DNA from: Candidatus Cloacimonadota bacterium | GTDB taxonomy: Bacteria > Cloacimonadota > Cloacimonadia > Cloacimonadales > Cloacimonadaceae | NCBI GenBank assembly: GCA_023421135.1 | Contig: JAEZUG010000097.1 | Span: forward strand, 1-63,419 | Length of the DNA stretch: 63,419 nt | Direction: 5' to 3' | Shown: positions 1 to 9,800 of the stretch, piece by piece | Layout: each line of letters starts with the position of its first letter | Position numbering within the stretch: the first letter of the stretch is position 1 | The notes under the pieces: model-generated | Databases searched by the model: none | What the model saw: only the letters and a program-made list of their open reading frames with translations | Told to the model about the DNA's origin: nothing | Made by a program: the position numbers and the translations under genes

Positions 1-581
1 CTGTGGTTTCCATACTCTAGAGATTCGTTCAGGAGTTCTTTAACCTTTTGGCCTCTGATGTTGTAAATTACAAGACTGACTGACGCAGTCTTTGGTACAG
101 AGAAGTTAATAGTAGTTGAGGGATTAAACGGGTTTGGGTAGTTTGAATTCAGAGACAGCACTGACGGCACCTGTTGGTCGTTAGTTCTAAGGGTTAAAAC
201 ACGAAAGCCATACTGTTCAGGCTCAATTGATGGTGTATTTACGCTGTAATTCCCGGGGCGAACGGTAGCTGGACTTACTGATACTGCCCCTTTGCTTTCT
301 GAGTACAGCATGAAGCTCAGAGGCCCACCACCTTCTTCCTCAGGGGTCGAATAGGCAAGTATTTGAATGGGATAAGCTTCATTTACTCTGGCTCCGATAC
401 ACACATCATCTTGAAATACACCGATTTCTTTGAAATCAGGATCGCCATCAATAGATTCTATCATAAGCGTTTCATACTCCGGCTTATCTTCAAAAGTGAA
501 GTATGTAGGTTTGCTAGGTACGGTTGAATCTGGAGGCGTTGTTGGGTTGTTCCAAACAAACGAGCAATCCCTTGTGGTCAT
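1..581 (-). pseudogene. 3' part of a secreted protein with T9SS sorting domain, truncated by the window edge
   Basis: The minus-strand frame is open from 590 down to the window edge at 1. It encodes a linker followed by a typical type IX secretion C-terminal domain: a PNPFNPSTTINF motif, then a strand like VSLVIYNIRGQKVKEL. The last residues lie outside the window. An in-frame TAA lies at 591-593. The only nearby start (ATG at 581-579) has AAGG directly against it with no proper spacing, so it is not a convincing gene start. A second minus-strand frame just upstream (about 690-584) reads protein-like sequence (RNDLAYYVYSVLNDQYDTAL) and ends in TAA at 586-584, so a frameshift near 590 would join the two; a further stop lies above that piece. 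I read this as a decayed or frameshifted cargo gene, though a sequencing error cannot be excluded. Confidence 0.6.
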
Positions 582-593
582 CCTTAAGAATTA

Positions 594-924
594 GCTTTGG
601 TAAACACCCTATGTAAGGCTGTATCGTATTGATCATTCAGGACAGAATAAACATAATATGCAAGATCATTTCTTGTTAAGCAAGATATTGTCTATTTATC
701 CGTCTTTGATGCTCCACGAAAGACAAGGGGGCAAGCATCAACTGATTTTACGAATCAATCCTGATCTATTCATGGTCTCCGAGAATCTTTATGACCCTGA
801 ATCCACTTTGTGCATACTGATAACAATCCTATACAATTGTCAAGCAATAGTCTTGCGTAGAAAGGCCTTCTTTCTTTATCACTGTCTCTTGTTATCAACA
901 TCATCCAACCAGGAACCCTGACTG
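594..924. other. Spacer without a supported gene
   Basis: This stretch lies upstream of the truncated T9SS fragment and downstream of the porE terminator. An 87-codon plus-strand open frame (658-921) has no Shine-Dalgarno sequence, no recognisable domain and an atypical composition, so I do not call it. The minus strand holds a short protein-like fragment (about 690-584) that may be a decayed N-terminal part of the fragment at 1-581. Confidence 0.5.
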
Positions 925-952
925 TAAAAAAAGGCTCGCCCTCGGGCGAGCC
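925..952 (-). terminator. Rho-independent terminator of the surface-protein/porV/porE operon
   Basis: A 9-bp GC-rich stem (AGGCTCGCC at 931-939 with GGCGAGCCT at 944-952, loop CTCG) is followed on the minus strand by a T-run (the A-run at 925-930 on the plus strand). It sits 24 bases past the stop of the last gene in the operon. Confidence 0.9.
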
Positions 953-975
953 TTATATAGAGTTGTAATTGCTAT

Positions 976-2817
976 TTACTCATTGGGACTCATTACCCGG
1001 AATTCCACGCGTCTATTGCGAATTTTGCCCGCAAGAGTGCTATTTGAAACCATGGGACGGGTGAGCCCATAACCGACTGATCTCAGGCGGGAGCGTTCCA
1101 CTCCTTTGGAGACCAGGTAGTTCACGACGGAGGCGGCTCTGCGCTCGGAAAGGCCCAGATTGTATCTGGCAGTGCCGATATTGCAGGTGTGCCCGGAGAT
1201 CTCTACCCGGATATCAGGATTATTGAGCAAGGTGATCACGGAGTTGTTCAGGATTTCCAGAGAGGCTTCGGTGAGCTCAGCACTATCGAAATTAAACTGG
1301 ACATTCTCCAGGATGAATACTCTTTCCCGTTCCAGAGGCTGAAGCACGATGTTGAGCGTGTTGCCATCGGTTTCGGGATTGTAGCTGCCAGTGTAGATCA
1401 TATAGTCTTCCTCGGAAACCACTACATTGTAGGTGGGACCAAGGGGAAGATCCAGAGTATAGGCACCGTTCTCGTCTGTATTGACGGTGAATCTTTGGTT
1501 TTGACCATCGATAACCGCTTCAAAGACGATCTGGGTCTGCACGGGATCTCCGGCTTCATTGACCACGCGGCCTGTGACGGTCACTTCTTCAGAGCGTTGC
1601 ACTGGTTCTTCGTCACCAAAATCGACAGAGATCACATCTCCGGTATCCGGGTCACGAGTCAGATAGCTCTGGGGATCATGGTATTCCAGGCTGATGGCAA
1701 TGAACTTCTCAAAGCTTGCAGCCTTGCGATCCGTGCTGATGAAGCCCTGGTTTGAATTTGGCACGCGGGAGAAGAATCTATCGTCCCGGATGGAATTGGC
1801 GGGAATGCCCAGATTCTCCGGGATAGACCAATCCTGCCAGCTATCTCCAATCTTTACAGACTTGTAGAGGTCATAGCCTCCCAAGCCGGGAAGAGCATCA
1901 GAGGCATAGATCAGGGTGCGGCCATCAAACTCCATATAGGGTGTTTGCTCGTTTCCGGAAGTGTTGATCATGGGACCCAGATTTTGAGGGACAGACCAGA
2001 GGCCATTTTGGTATTCGCTCACCCAGATGTCCATATTACCCTGTCCACCTTCACGAGAGCTGGCAAATAAGAGCCAATTGTCCTGGAAGATCATGGGATG
2101 GGTATCGACCTGAGGAGAATTGACCACCGTCAGGTTTTGCGGAGCAGACCAGCGGCCATTTTGTTTGGTGCTGATATAGATGTCTCCATCGATCTTGCTG
2201 CGTTCATAGTTTCCAAAGAGATAGGCAGTATTGCCATCGGACGAGAAGGAACCAATAGCTTCGTTCTTATCCGTATTCCAGGCACTGATCAGTTCGGGTC
2301 TTCCCCATCCGGAGGCAAATCTTTCTATGCGCCAGATATTCTCTTTTTCACGGCTTGCTGGCCTCAGCGAAGTGAAGTAGGCATAGTTGCCGTCCGGACT
2401 CATTACAGCCCCGTAATCGGAATTTCTGCTATATACATAGCGAGGCATATCGGAATACTCAAAGCGCTCGAAAATTTTGGTTTGGCGATCGAGAATATTC
2501 AGCAGGCTTTGGACGTCTGCCCGGTGAGTTTCCTCACCCGATGCCATGTAGCCATTTAACCAGCGTCTGGCATTTGTACTATCGTGAACTGTGATGTAGA
2601 GCTTGCCCAGCCAGTAGTGATAGAGCGGCACAGAACCATCTGCAGAGCGGTCGGCCTGGAGATATTGATTGATGGCTTCCCGGTACATACCGCGCTGATA
2701 GTACTCCATGGCCTCGGTAGCATAACGTTCACCCTGCAGGCCGATGGCAAAAGCTGATACCGACAGCCCCAGAAACAGGGCTGTCAGCAACAGAATAATA
2801 TGATGTCTCATAATCAT
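976..2817 (-). CDS. porE: PorE-like T9SS envelope protein (TPR, PD40 propeller, regulatory-like domain, OmpA domain)
   Basis: Protein of 613 residues with a signal peptide (about 1-25) and four regions in the order described for Porphyromonas PorE. These are a TPR-like segment (about 30-100), WD40/PD40-type beta-propeller blades (about 115-390, with repeats such as SPDGNYAYFTS and FSSDGNTAYLFG), a carboxypeptidase-regulatory-like beta domain (about 405-470) and an OmpA C-terminal domain (about 504-595). In the family, PorE tethers the type IX secretion machinery to peptidoglycan at the periplasmic face of the outer membrane. One oddity: the OmpA loop reads GHTCNIG, with Cys where the peptidoglycan-contacting Asp (GHTD) is usual, while the downstream Arg of LSERRA is kept. 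The gene starts 11 bases past the PorV-like gene, with SD AAGGGAG. The architecture is clear; assignment to PorE rather than a generic OmpA/PD40 protein is inferred from domain order and the neighbour. Confidence 0.75.
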   Translation of the reverse strand: MIMRHHIILLLTALFLGLSVSAFAIGLQGERYATEAMEYYQRGMYREAINQYLQADRSADGSVPLYHYWLGKLYITVHDSTNARRWLNGYMASGEETHRADVQSLLNILDRQTKIFERFEYSDMPRYVYSRNSDYGAVMSPDGNYAYFTSLRPASREKENIWRIERFASGWGRPELISAWNTDKNEAIGSFSSDGNTAYLFGNYERSKIDGDIYISTKQNGRWSAPQNLTVVNSPQVDTHPMIFQDNWLLFASSREGGQGNMDIWVSEYQNGLWSVPQNLGPMINTSGNEQTPYMEFDGRTLIYASDALPGLGGYDLYKSVKIGDSWQDWSIPENLGIPANSIRDDRFFSRVPNSNQGFISTDRKAASFEKFIAISLEYHDPQSYLTRDPDTGDVISVDFGDEEPVQRSEEVTVTGRVVNEAGDPVQTQIVFEAVIDGQNQRFTVNTDENGAYTLDLPLGPTYNVVVSEEDYMIYTGSYNPETDGNTLNIVLQPLERERVFILENVQFNFDSAELTEASLEILNNSVITLLNNPDIRVEISGHTCNIGTARYNLGLSERRAASVVNYLVSKGVERSRLRSVGYGLTRPMVSNSTLAGKIRNRRVEFRVMSPNE

Positions 2818-2828
2818 AACCGGCTCCC

Positions 2829-3791
2829 TTAGAACTTAAGGATCAGCGAAATGATATGATCGTCGTTGAAGATATCGTGATTACCGAATCTGTAGGCATA
2901 GTCAAGCTGAACACTGCGGAATCTGAGCCCGGTGCCCAGGGTGAATCTGCCTTCGTTGAAACCAACCCGCAGGCCGGTTTGGGAATTGGTCAGGATGTCA
3001 TCCCAGGAGCTGCGTTCGGTCATATTGACCACGGAGACCTGAGAATCCGCTTCAGGATCACGGCCGATGGGAGTCCAGTATTCAGCACCAAAATTCAGCT
3101 TGGGACTTTCGGCACTTTCGAGGCTCAGATCAGCGGCAATGGTCACGCCCATGAAGGGATGGCCGGCAACGCCCAGAGCCAATTGGGTAGGGATGGTGTC
3201 TTCTCCCAGCTTACCGATCAGATCGCGAACCATGAGACCGGCTTGGAAATACTGGTTCAAGTCGTACTTGGCTCCCAGATCCAGACCAAAGCCCACTTCA
3301 GTATCATCCTCCACGCTGGAAAGATAGAGCTTGGGAGTTCCACCAAAGCTCAGTCTTTTGTAGCGATTGGCGTAGCTGATGGCGATGTTGTGTTCCTGAT
3401 TGCCAAAGAAGCCGGTGGGTTGATCCAAGTCGTTGAAGCCTTCGATGTCTTCCACTCCGGCATTGACCCAATTCAGAGCCAGCACGCCGAAACCGAAGCG
3501 CTTGCCGATGGCGGCATACTTGTAGGTGCGGTCGTAGCCCATGGAAAGGTTGTACATGGAGCTGAACTCGATGTCTTTCATTTCCATCAGGCCGGCGGGA
3601 TTCCAGTAGGCAGCGGTGATATCTTTGGTGATGGCGGTTCCGGCTTCACCCATGCCGATCACCCGCGCACCTATACCCATACGGATATAGGCGGCGGCTG
3701 AATTGTTTATATCTGCTGCGAAAAGCGAGAGGCTTCCCAATATGAGGCAGAGTAGCAGCAGGCTGGTTTTGAGGTTCATTATCTTCTTCAT
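2829..3791 (-). CDS. porV: PorV/PorQ-family outer-membrane protein (UPF0164-like)
   Basis: Protein of 320 residues with a signal peptide (about 1-25) and the family's N-terminal signature: AAYIRMGIGARVIGMGEAG followed by DITAAYWNPAGL. The rest is a FadL-like outer-membrane beta-barrel pattern ending in a hydrophobic strand (IISLILKF). In the T9SS, PorV shuttles cargo from the translocon to the PorU sortase; PorQ-type paralogues bind PorZ. The ribosome-binding site AAGGAGG lies just after the upstream gene's stop codon, so translation of cargo and PorV is probably coupled. Placement directly between a sorting-domain cargo and a PorE-like protein supports a T9SS role. I cannot separate PorV from PorQ or another family member by eye. 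Confidence 0.7.
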   Translation of the reverse strand: MKKIMNLKTSLLLLCLILGSLSLFAADINNSAAAYIRMGIGARVIGMGEAGTAITKDITAAYWNPAGLMEMKDIEFSSMYNLSMGYDRTYKYAAIGKRFGFGVLALNWVNAGVEDIEGFNDLDQPTGFFGNQEHNIAISYANRYKRLSFGGTPKLYLSSVEDDTEVGFGLDLGAKYDLNQYFQAGLMVRDLIGKLGEDTIPTQLALGVAGHPFMGVTIAADLSLESAESPKLNFGAEYWTPIGRDPEADSQVSVVNMTERSSWDDILTNSQTGLRVGFNEGRFTLGTGLRFRSVQLDYAYRFGNHDIFNDDHIISLILKF

Positions 3792-3801
3792 CTTATCCTC
3801 C

Positions 3802-6800
3802 TTATTGGACAGCGATCTTCAGGACTCTTTCGCTGCGGTTAGCTCCATCGATTGCCACAATTCTGGCAAAGTAGGCTCCACGAGCGACCTTGGTTCCGCT
3901 GGAATTCTTCAAATCCCACAGGATGTCTATCTGGTTCGTATTGGTAGTGGGAACCGTGAGGGTGCGGATCTGTTTTCCGGCGAAGTCGTAGATCGTCACA
4001 GATACCTGAACGTTGTCGTTGCGGCTCAAGACAAGCCGGATGGTTGTGCTGGTCACGGCAGGATTCGGGAAGGCGTGACTATTGTCACTGATCTGCAAGT
4101 CTCCAGCCTGATACTCAATTGAGGTGGTCTGGCTGGGTAAGCTTTCTTCACCGTTGTAAACTGCTGTAACGCGGTAGGTATAGGTGGTATTGACCTGGAT
4201 CACGTAGTCATCGTAGTAGTAGAAACCACCATCGAAGGTATTGATCAGGTTACCATTATTAAGCGGTGTGAACCCTGCATCTCCGGTTGCCTGACGATAG
4301 AGCTTGAAGCCATCGAGGTTTCTGGAAGGCAGAGGTGAATTCCACAGCACCCGGATGTATCCGCTGTAGGAATAGGCACGGACGCTGATTGGCACTCTGA
4401 GCACAGAATAGGTCTGGCTGGTGATGGCGCTGGAAACCCAATCTGTCTTGAAGGCTTTGGCTTTGATCTCCAGGCTCTGGCTCTGATAAGGAATGTTGAT
4501 CGGAGTAGTGTAGAGCGCGGAACTAGCTATCGGATCCGTTCCATCCAGGGTATAGCGAATCTCGGCTCCCTCTGTGGCGCTGGTCAGTTCCAGATCAAAG
4601 GTTTCTGCATAGAGCCCGCCAGCTTGCATAAAGACGGGTTCTGCCACGGTGCCGGTGATGTTGTAAACAGCAGTCACTGTGGGGCTGGGAATCCAATCTG
4701 TCATGAATCCTTTCAGCTTCACTGTGGTAACCGTGTTTCCGGTGAGTTGGAAGGGACTCTGGTAAGCAGGAGAGGTGAGCGTGGGCTCGGTGCCATCCAG
4801 GGTGTAGCGAATATCTGCTGCCTGCGGAAGAACCGGTGCTGCAATGACAATGGTCTGAGCAGTGGTATAGGTTCCGGGAGCAGGACTGATGGCAGGAGTG
4901 TTCAATGCCACTTGGCCAGTGATATTGTAGATCGCAGAGATCGTGGGGCTGGGAATCCAGTTGGCCAAGTATGCTTTGGCCCTGATTTCGAATCCCTGGG
5001 TATTAAGCGGGACATCAATCGGAGCGCTGTATATCGGGGAGGTGGCATTGGGTTCCGTTCCATCTATGGTATAGCGAATCTCATCCGGAGTGGGATAGAT
5101 CTGGGCAATGATACTCACACTCTGTGCAGTAGTATAAGTTCCGGCAGGAGGATCAAACAGATCTCCGACGATGGATACTCTGCCTGTGATAACGTAGGTA
5201 GCAGAGTAGGTTTCCGATGGTATCCAACCGGTGGCAAAGACCTTCACCTTCACGGTCGTCGTGTTGTCTCCCATCAGCGGAATTGCTGCTGAGTATTCAG
5301 GCGAGGTGACAGTGGGTTCTGAGCCATCTATGGAGTATCTCAGAGTAGCTCCGGCTGGTGTGGTTGCAGTATTGATCGATACCGAGATCGGAGTCGTGTA
5401 GAGACCAGCTCCAGGAGTGAAGACTGTGCCATTGATCTGAGCCTGACCTGTGATTGTGTAGGTCGCACTGGCTACTTCAGAAGGCAACCAGTCGGTGAGG
5501 TAGGCTATCGCTCTGATGGTTCTGATAGTGTTCAGATTCACAGTGATAGGTCCGGTGTACAAGGGAGACGTGCTGGTTGGGATACTGCCGTCTGTTGTAT
5601 AACGGATCTGAGCACCGGTGGGAACGGTTGCCTGGTTCAGAGTAACCTGCTGAGCAGTAGTGTAGGTGCCGGGAGCAGGGCTGAAGAACGGAGTCGGCAA
5701 AGCAACCTGACCTGTCACCTGATAAGCAGCATTGTAAACAGGACTGGATGTCCAGTTTGCCAGGAAGGCTCTCACTTTGAGTACAGTAGTGCCCTGAGGT
5801 ATATTGAGGGCTGCACTATAGACAGGTGAGTTTGCTGTGGGATCGGTGCCATCCAGAGTGTAACGGATCACTGCTCCTGCTTGAGAAGCACTGTTCACAG
5901 TTACAGTCTGAGCTTGGTAATACAATCCTGCGGGAGGATCGAAGACCGGCGCATTGATCGCCAGGGTTCCGGTGATCAGATACTGAGCAGTCACTGTCGC
6001 ACTGGGAGTCCAATTCGCCAGGAAGGCTTTGACCTTTATTGTTGTGTTGCTATTGAGCGGTAATTGAATCGGTACAGTGTAGGCCGGAGAAGTCATCTCA
6101 TTGGGTTCGCTTCCATCCAGAGTATATCTGAGAGTAGCTCCGGCAGGAGTTGTTCCGGTATTGAGCGTGATGCTCTGTGCTGTCTGGTAAATTCCGGCAG
6201 CAGGTGTGAAGACCACAGCAGGAAGCTGAACCTGACCCGTCACTGTGTATGTACCTGTATAAACAGGGCTGGGAAGCCAATCGTTGCGGAAGGCTCTCAG
6301 CTTGATGGTGAGATTGCTGTTCAGTCCGATACTGAAGGGACTGGCATAGATCGGAGAACTGGCAGTCGGATCTGTTCCATCCGTGGTGAAGCGGATCACT
6401 GCATCGACGGGATTGGGGCTTCCCACGACGTTCACGATCTGGGCAGTCTGATAGACTCCCGGCAGAGGGTTGAACAGAGGCGTGGAAAGAGTTACCTGGC
6501 CTGTGATGCTGTAGGCAGCTTCGTAGGTGATACTGGGAACCCAATCTGTCTTGAAGGCTTTCACCTTAATGGTCTGAGTGTTGTTCACTGCTATTGCTGA
6601 AGTATAGACAGGAGAAGTCTCGCTGGGCTCGCTACCGTCTGTGGTGAAACGCAGGGTTGCACCGGCGGGATTTGAGCTGGTATTGAGCGTCACCATCTGT
6701 GCAGTGGTGTAGATGCCGGCAGCGGGCGTGAAGACTGGGCTATTCAGGCTAACCTGACCGGTTACTGTGTAAGTGCCGGTGTGAATAGCTGAAGGCAACC

Positions 6801-9800
6801 AGTTGGCTGCGTAGGCTCTCACTCTGATTGTTACGATCTCACCCGTGTTCACAGGGATTGCTCCGCTGTAGATGGGTGAAGCTTCGCTGGGATCACTGCC
6901 ATCGATGGTATAGCGCAGTGTGGCACCTGCAGGAGCCGTGTTGGTATTGATGCTCACATTCTGAGGACTGGTGTAAAGGCCAGGAGCTGGACTGAAGATC
7001 GGCAGCTCCATACTCACGGCACCGGTAGTGGTGTAGAAACCGGTGTGAGTGTCACTGGGTGTCCAATCCGCAAGATACGCCTTGGTCTTGATTGTGAGGC
7101 TGGTATTCAAAGGCAGGCTGATTGTTCCGCTATAAATAGCAGAGCTTTCATCCGGCTCACTACCATCCGTGGTGAAACGGATAACTGCATCTGCAGGATA
7201 AGTGCTGTTTATACTGATGTTCTGCGCCGTTTGGTAGATTCCGGGAGCAGGACTGAAGACAGGGCTGTTATAGGTCACCTGTCCGGTGATCAGATAAGTT
7301 CCGCTCACTGTTTCACTCGGGGTCCAATCTGTCTCGAAAGCCTTCACTCTAATAGTGGTGGTGCTATTCATGGGCAGATTGAGCGGAGCAGAATAGGCAG
7401 GAGAAAGCAGAGTGGGCTCGCTTCCATCCAGAGTATATCTGAGAGTAGCCGTTGCAGGCAGGCTAGCAGGCATCAGACTAACGCTTTGGGCTGTCTGATA
7501 AGTGCCGGGGATGGGACTGAAGACCATGGCAGGAAGCTGCACCTGGCCGGTTACAACGTAACTTGCGCTGTACACGACGCTGGGTATCCAATCTGTCCTG
7601 AAGGCTCTCAGCTTGAGATTAAGGTTGCTATTCAGTGCTACTGCGATGGGACCGGCATAAACCGGGGAAGCCAGAGTGGGATCTGTGCCATCTGTTGTGT
7701 AGCGTATCACAGCATCGGCGGGACTAAGCACGCCACTCACTATCACATTCTGAGCAGTCTGATATGTTCCTGCTGCAGGAGAGAAGACAGGAGCGCTGAT
7801 AGTAACCTGACCGGTGATTGTGTAGCTGGCTTCGTAGGTGATACTGGGCAGCCAATCTGTCTTGAAGGCTTTCACCTTGATAGTCTGGCTGGTCACAGGG
7901 ATAGCCGCTGTATAGACAGGAGAAGTCTCGCTGGGCTCGCTACCGTCTGTCGTGTAACGCAGGGTTGCACCCACAGGATCGGAATTGGTATTGAGCGTCA
8001 CATACTGAATGCTGGTATAAACACCGGCTGCAGGAGTGAACACAGGCGAAGCAAGAGTGACCTGTCCAGTAACCGTATAGCTTCCGCTGTAGATCACAGA
8101 AGCTAACCAGTTAGCTGCAAAGGCACGGACTTTCAGGTTCAGGGTTTCACCACGATTTACAGGGAAGCTTCCACTATAGATAGGTGAAGCCTCAGTGGGA
8201 TCACTGCCATCTGTAGTATAACGCATCACTGCTCCCGCAGGAATGGTCTGATCTGTCACAGAAATCATCTGCGGGCTTGTATAAAGACCCGGCAGAGGAT
8301 CAAAGACAGGAGTCTGGATCGTGACCTGACCGGTCGTTGTATAAGTAGCTTCGTGAGTGAGGCTGGGAGTCCAATCCGCGAGATAAGCCTTGGTCTTCAC
8401 TGTCATAGTTGTACCAAGAGCCAAGGGAAGGGATCCGCTATAGACTGGAGAAGTCTGATCCGGCTCTGAGCCGTCTAGGGTGTAATGAACCACTGCTCCG
8501 GCAGGAACAGCAGTGTTGATACTAATGTTCTGGGCTGTCTGATAGATCCCGGGTGCAGGACTGAAGACAGGGCTGTTATAGACCACCTGTCCCGTAATCA
8601 CATAAATCCCGGAGATCGTGGGACTGGGCAACCATCCAGCCTTGAAGGCCTTTACTTTGATGGTTGTGGTGCTGTTCAAGCCCAGGCTGATCGGGCTGGA
8701 ATAGGCAGGAGAGAATTCACTGGGCTCACTGCCATCCAGGGTATATCTCAGAATAGCATCGCTAGGCTGAGCCGCAGGATAGACTGTCACCATCTGGGCT
8801 GTCTGATAAGTACCGGGCAGAGGATCGAAGGTGAGAACCGGCAATTGAGCTGTTCCGGTTACATTGTAAACCGCTGTGAAGGTCTCACTGGATATCCAAT
8901 TGGTCTTAAAGCCCTTCAATTTCAGGGTCAGGCTGCTGTTTTCCCCTACTGAGAAAGCTGCAGAGTAAGCAGGTGATGCTTCTGTAGGATCACTGCCATC
9001 GGTAGTATAACGAATCACTGCATCGGAGGGGAAGCTTGTGGCAACCACGCTCACTGTGATGGGATTGCTATATGTACCGGGAGCAACATCTACTATCGGA
9101 GAGATCAGAGTAACCTGGCCAGTGATGTTATAGGTCTCAGTGCCTATTGCGCTGGGAGTCCAGCCGGACTTGAAAGCTCTGGCTTTCACAATAGTCAGGC
9201 TGTTATTGCTCAGAACGATACCGGCATTGTAGATCGGGGAATTGGCCACAGGATCAGTACCATCGGTGGTGTAACGGATAGTTGCACCTTCAGTTATTGT
9301 ACTGAGTATAATAGTCTGTGCAGCAGTATAAAGCCCACCAGCAGGGTTAAAGCTGACATCTGCCACAGTTCCGGTAATGATATAGGTTCCGGCTGCCATC
9401 TGGGAATTGGTCCAGCCATCCTTGTAAGCTATAGCTTTAACAGTGGTGGTGGTTTCCAATCCAAGCGGGAAGGCTGCCGTGTAATCCATACCATTGGTAG
9501 GTGAAGGATCTGTGCCATCCAGAGTATAGCGGATGGTTGCCAAGGGAGTGGACGTGCTGATACTAACGAACTGAGCGGTAGTATATAGTCCGGGAGCAGG
9601 GTTCAGGACAGGTGTTTCCACTATACTGGGAGCAGGCCCGCCAGAACCGATGATATATCCTGCTTCACCGATATCACTATCCAGCCAGCCGGCTTTCTTG
9701 CCTATTGCCTTGAAAACAATCAGGCCAGATTCGACCAGAACTGGTGCAGTGTATTGAGTTGATGTTCCATCGGGTGTGCTTTCATCGGTGGTATAATAGA

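Noticed and set aside
658..921. 87-codon plus-strand open frame near the left end
   Set aside because: No Shine-Dalgarno sequence, no recognisable domain and odd composition; it lies opposite a decayed coding fragment and ends just before a terminator of the other strand.
2856..3701. 281-codon plus-strand frame opposite the PorV-like gene
   Set aside because: Antisense artefact of a real gene with signal peptide and family motifs on the minus strand.
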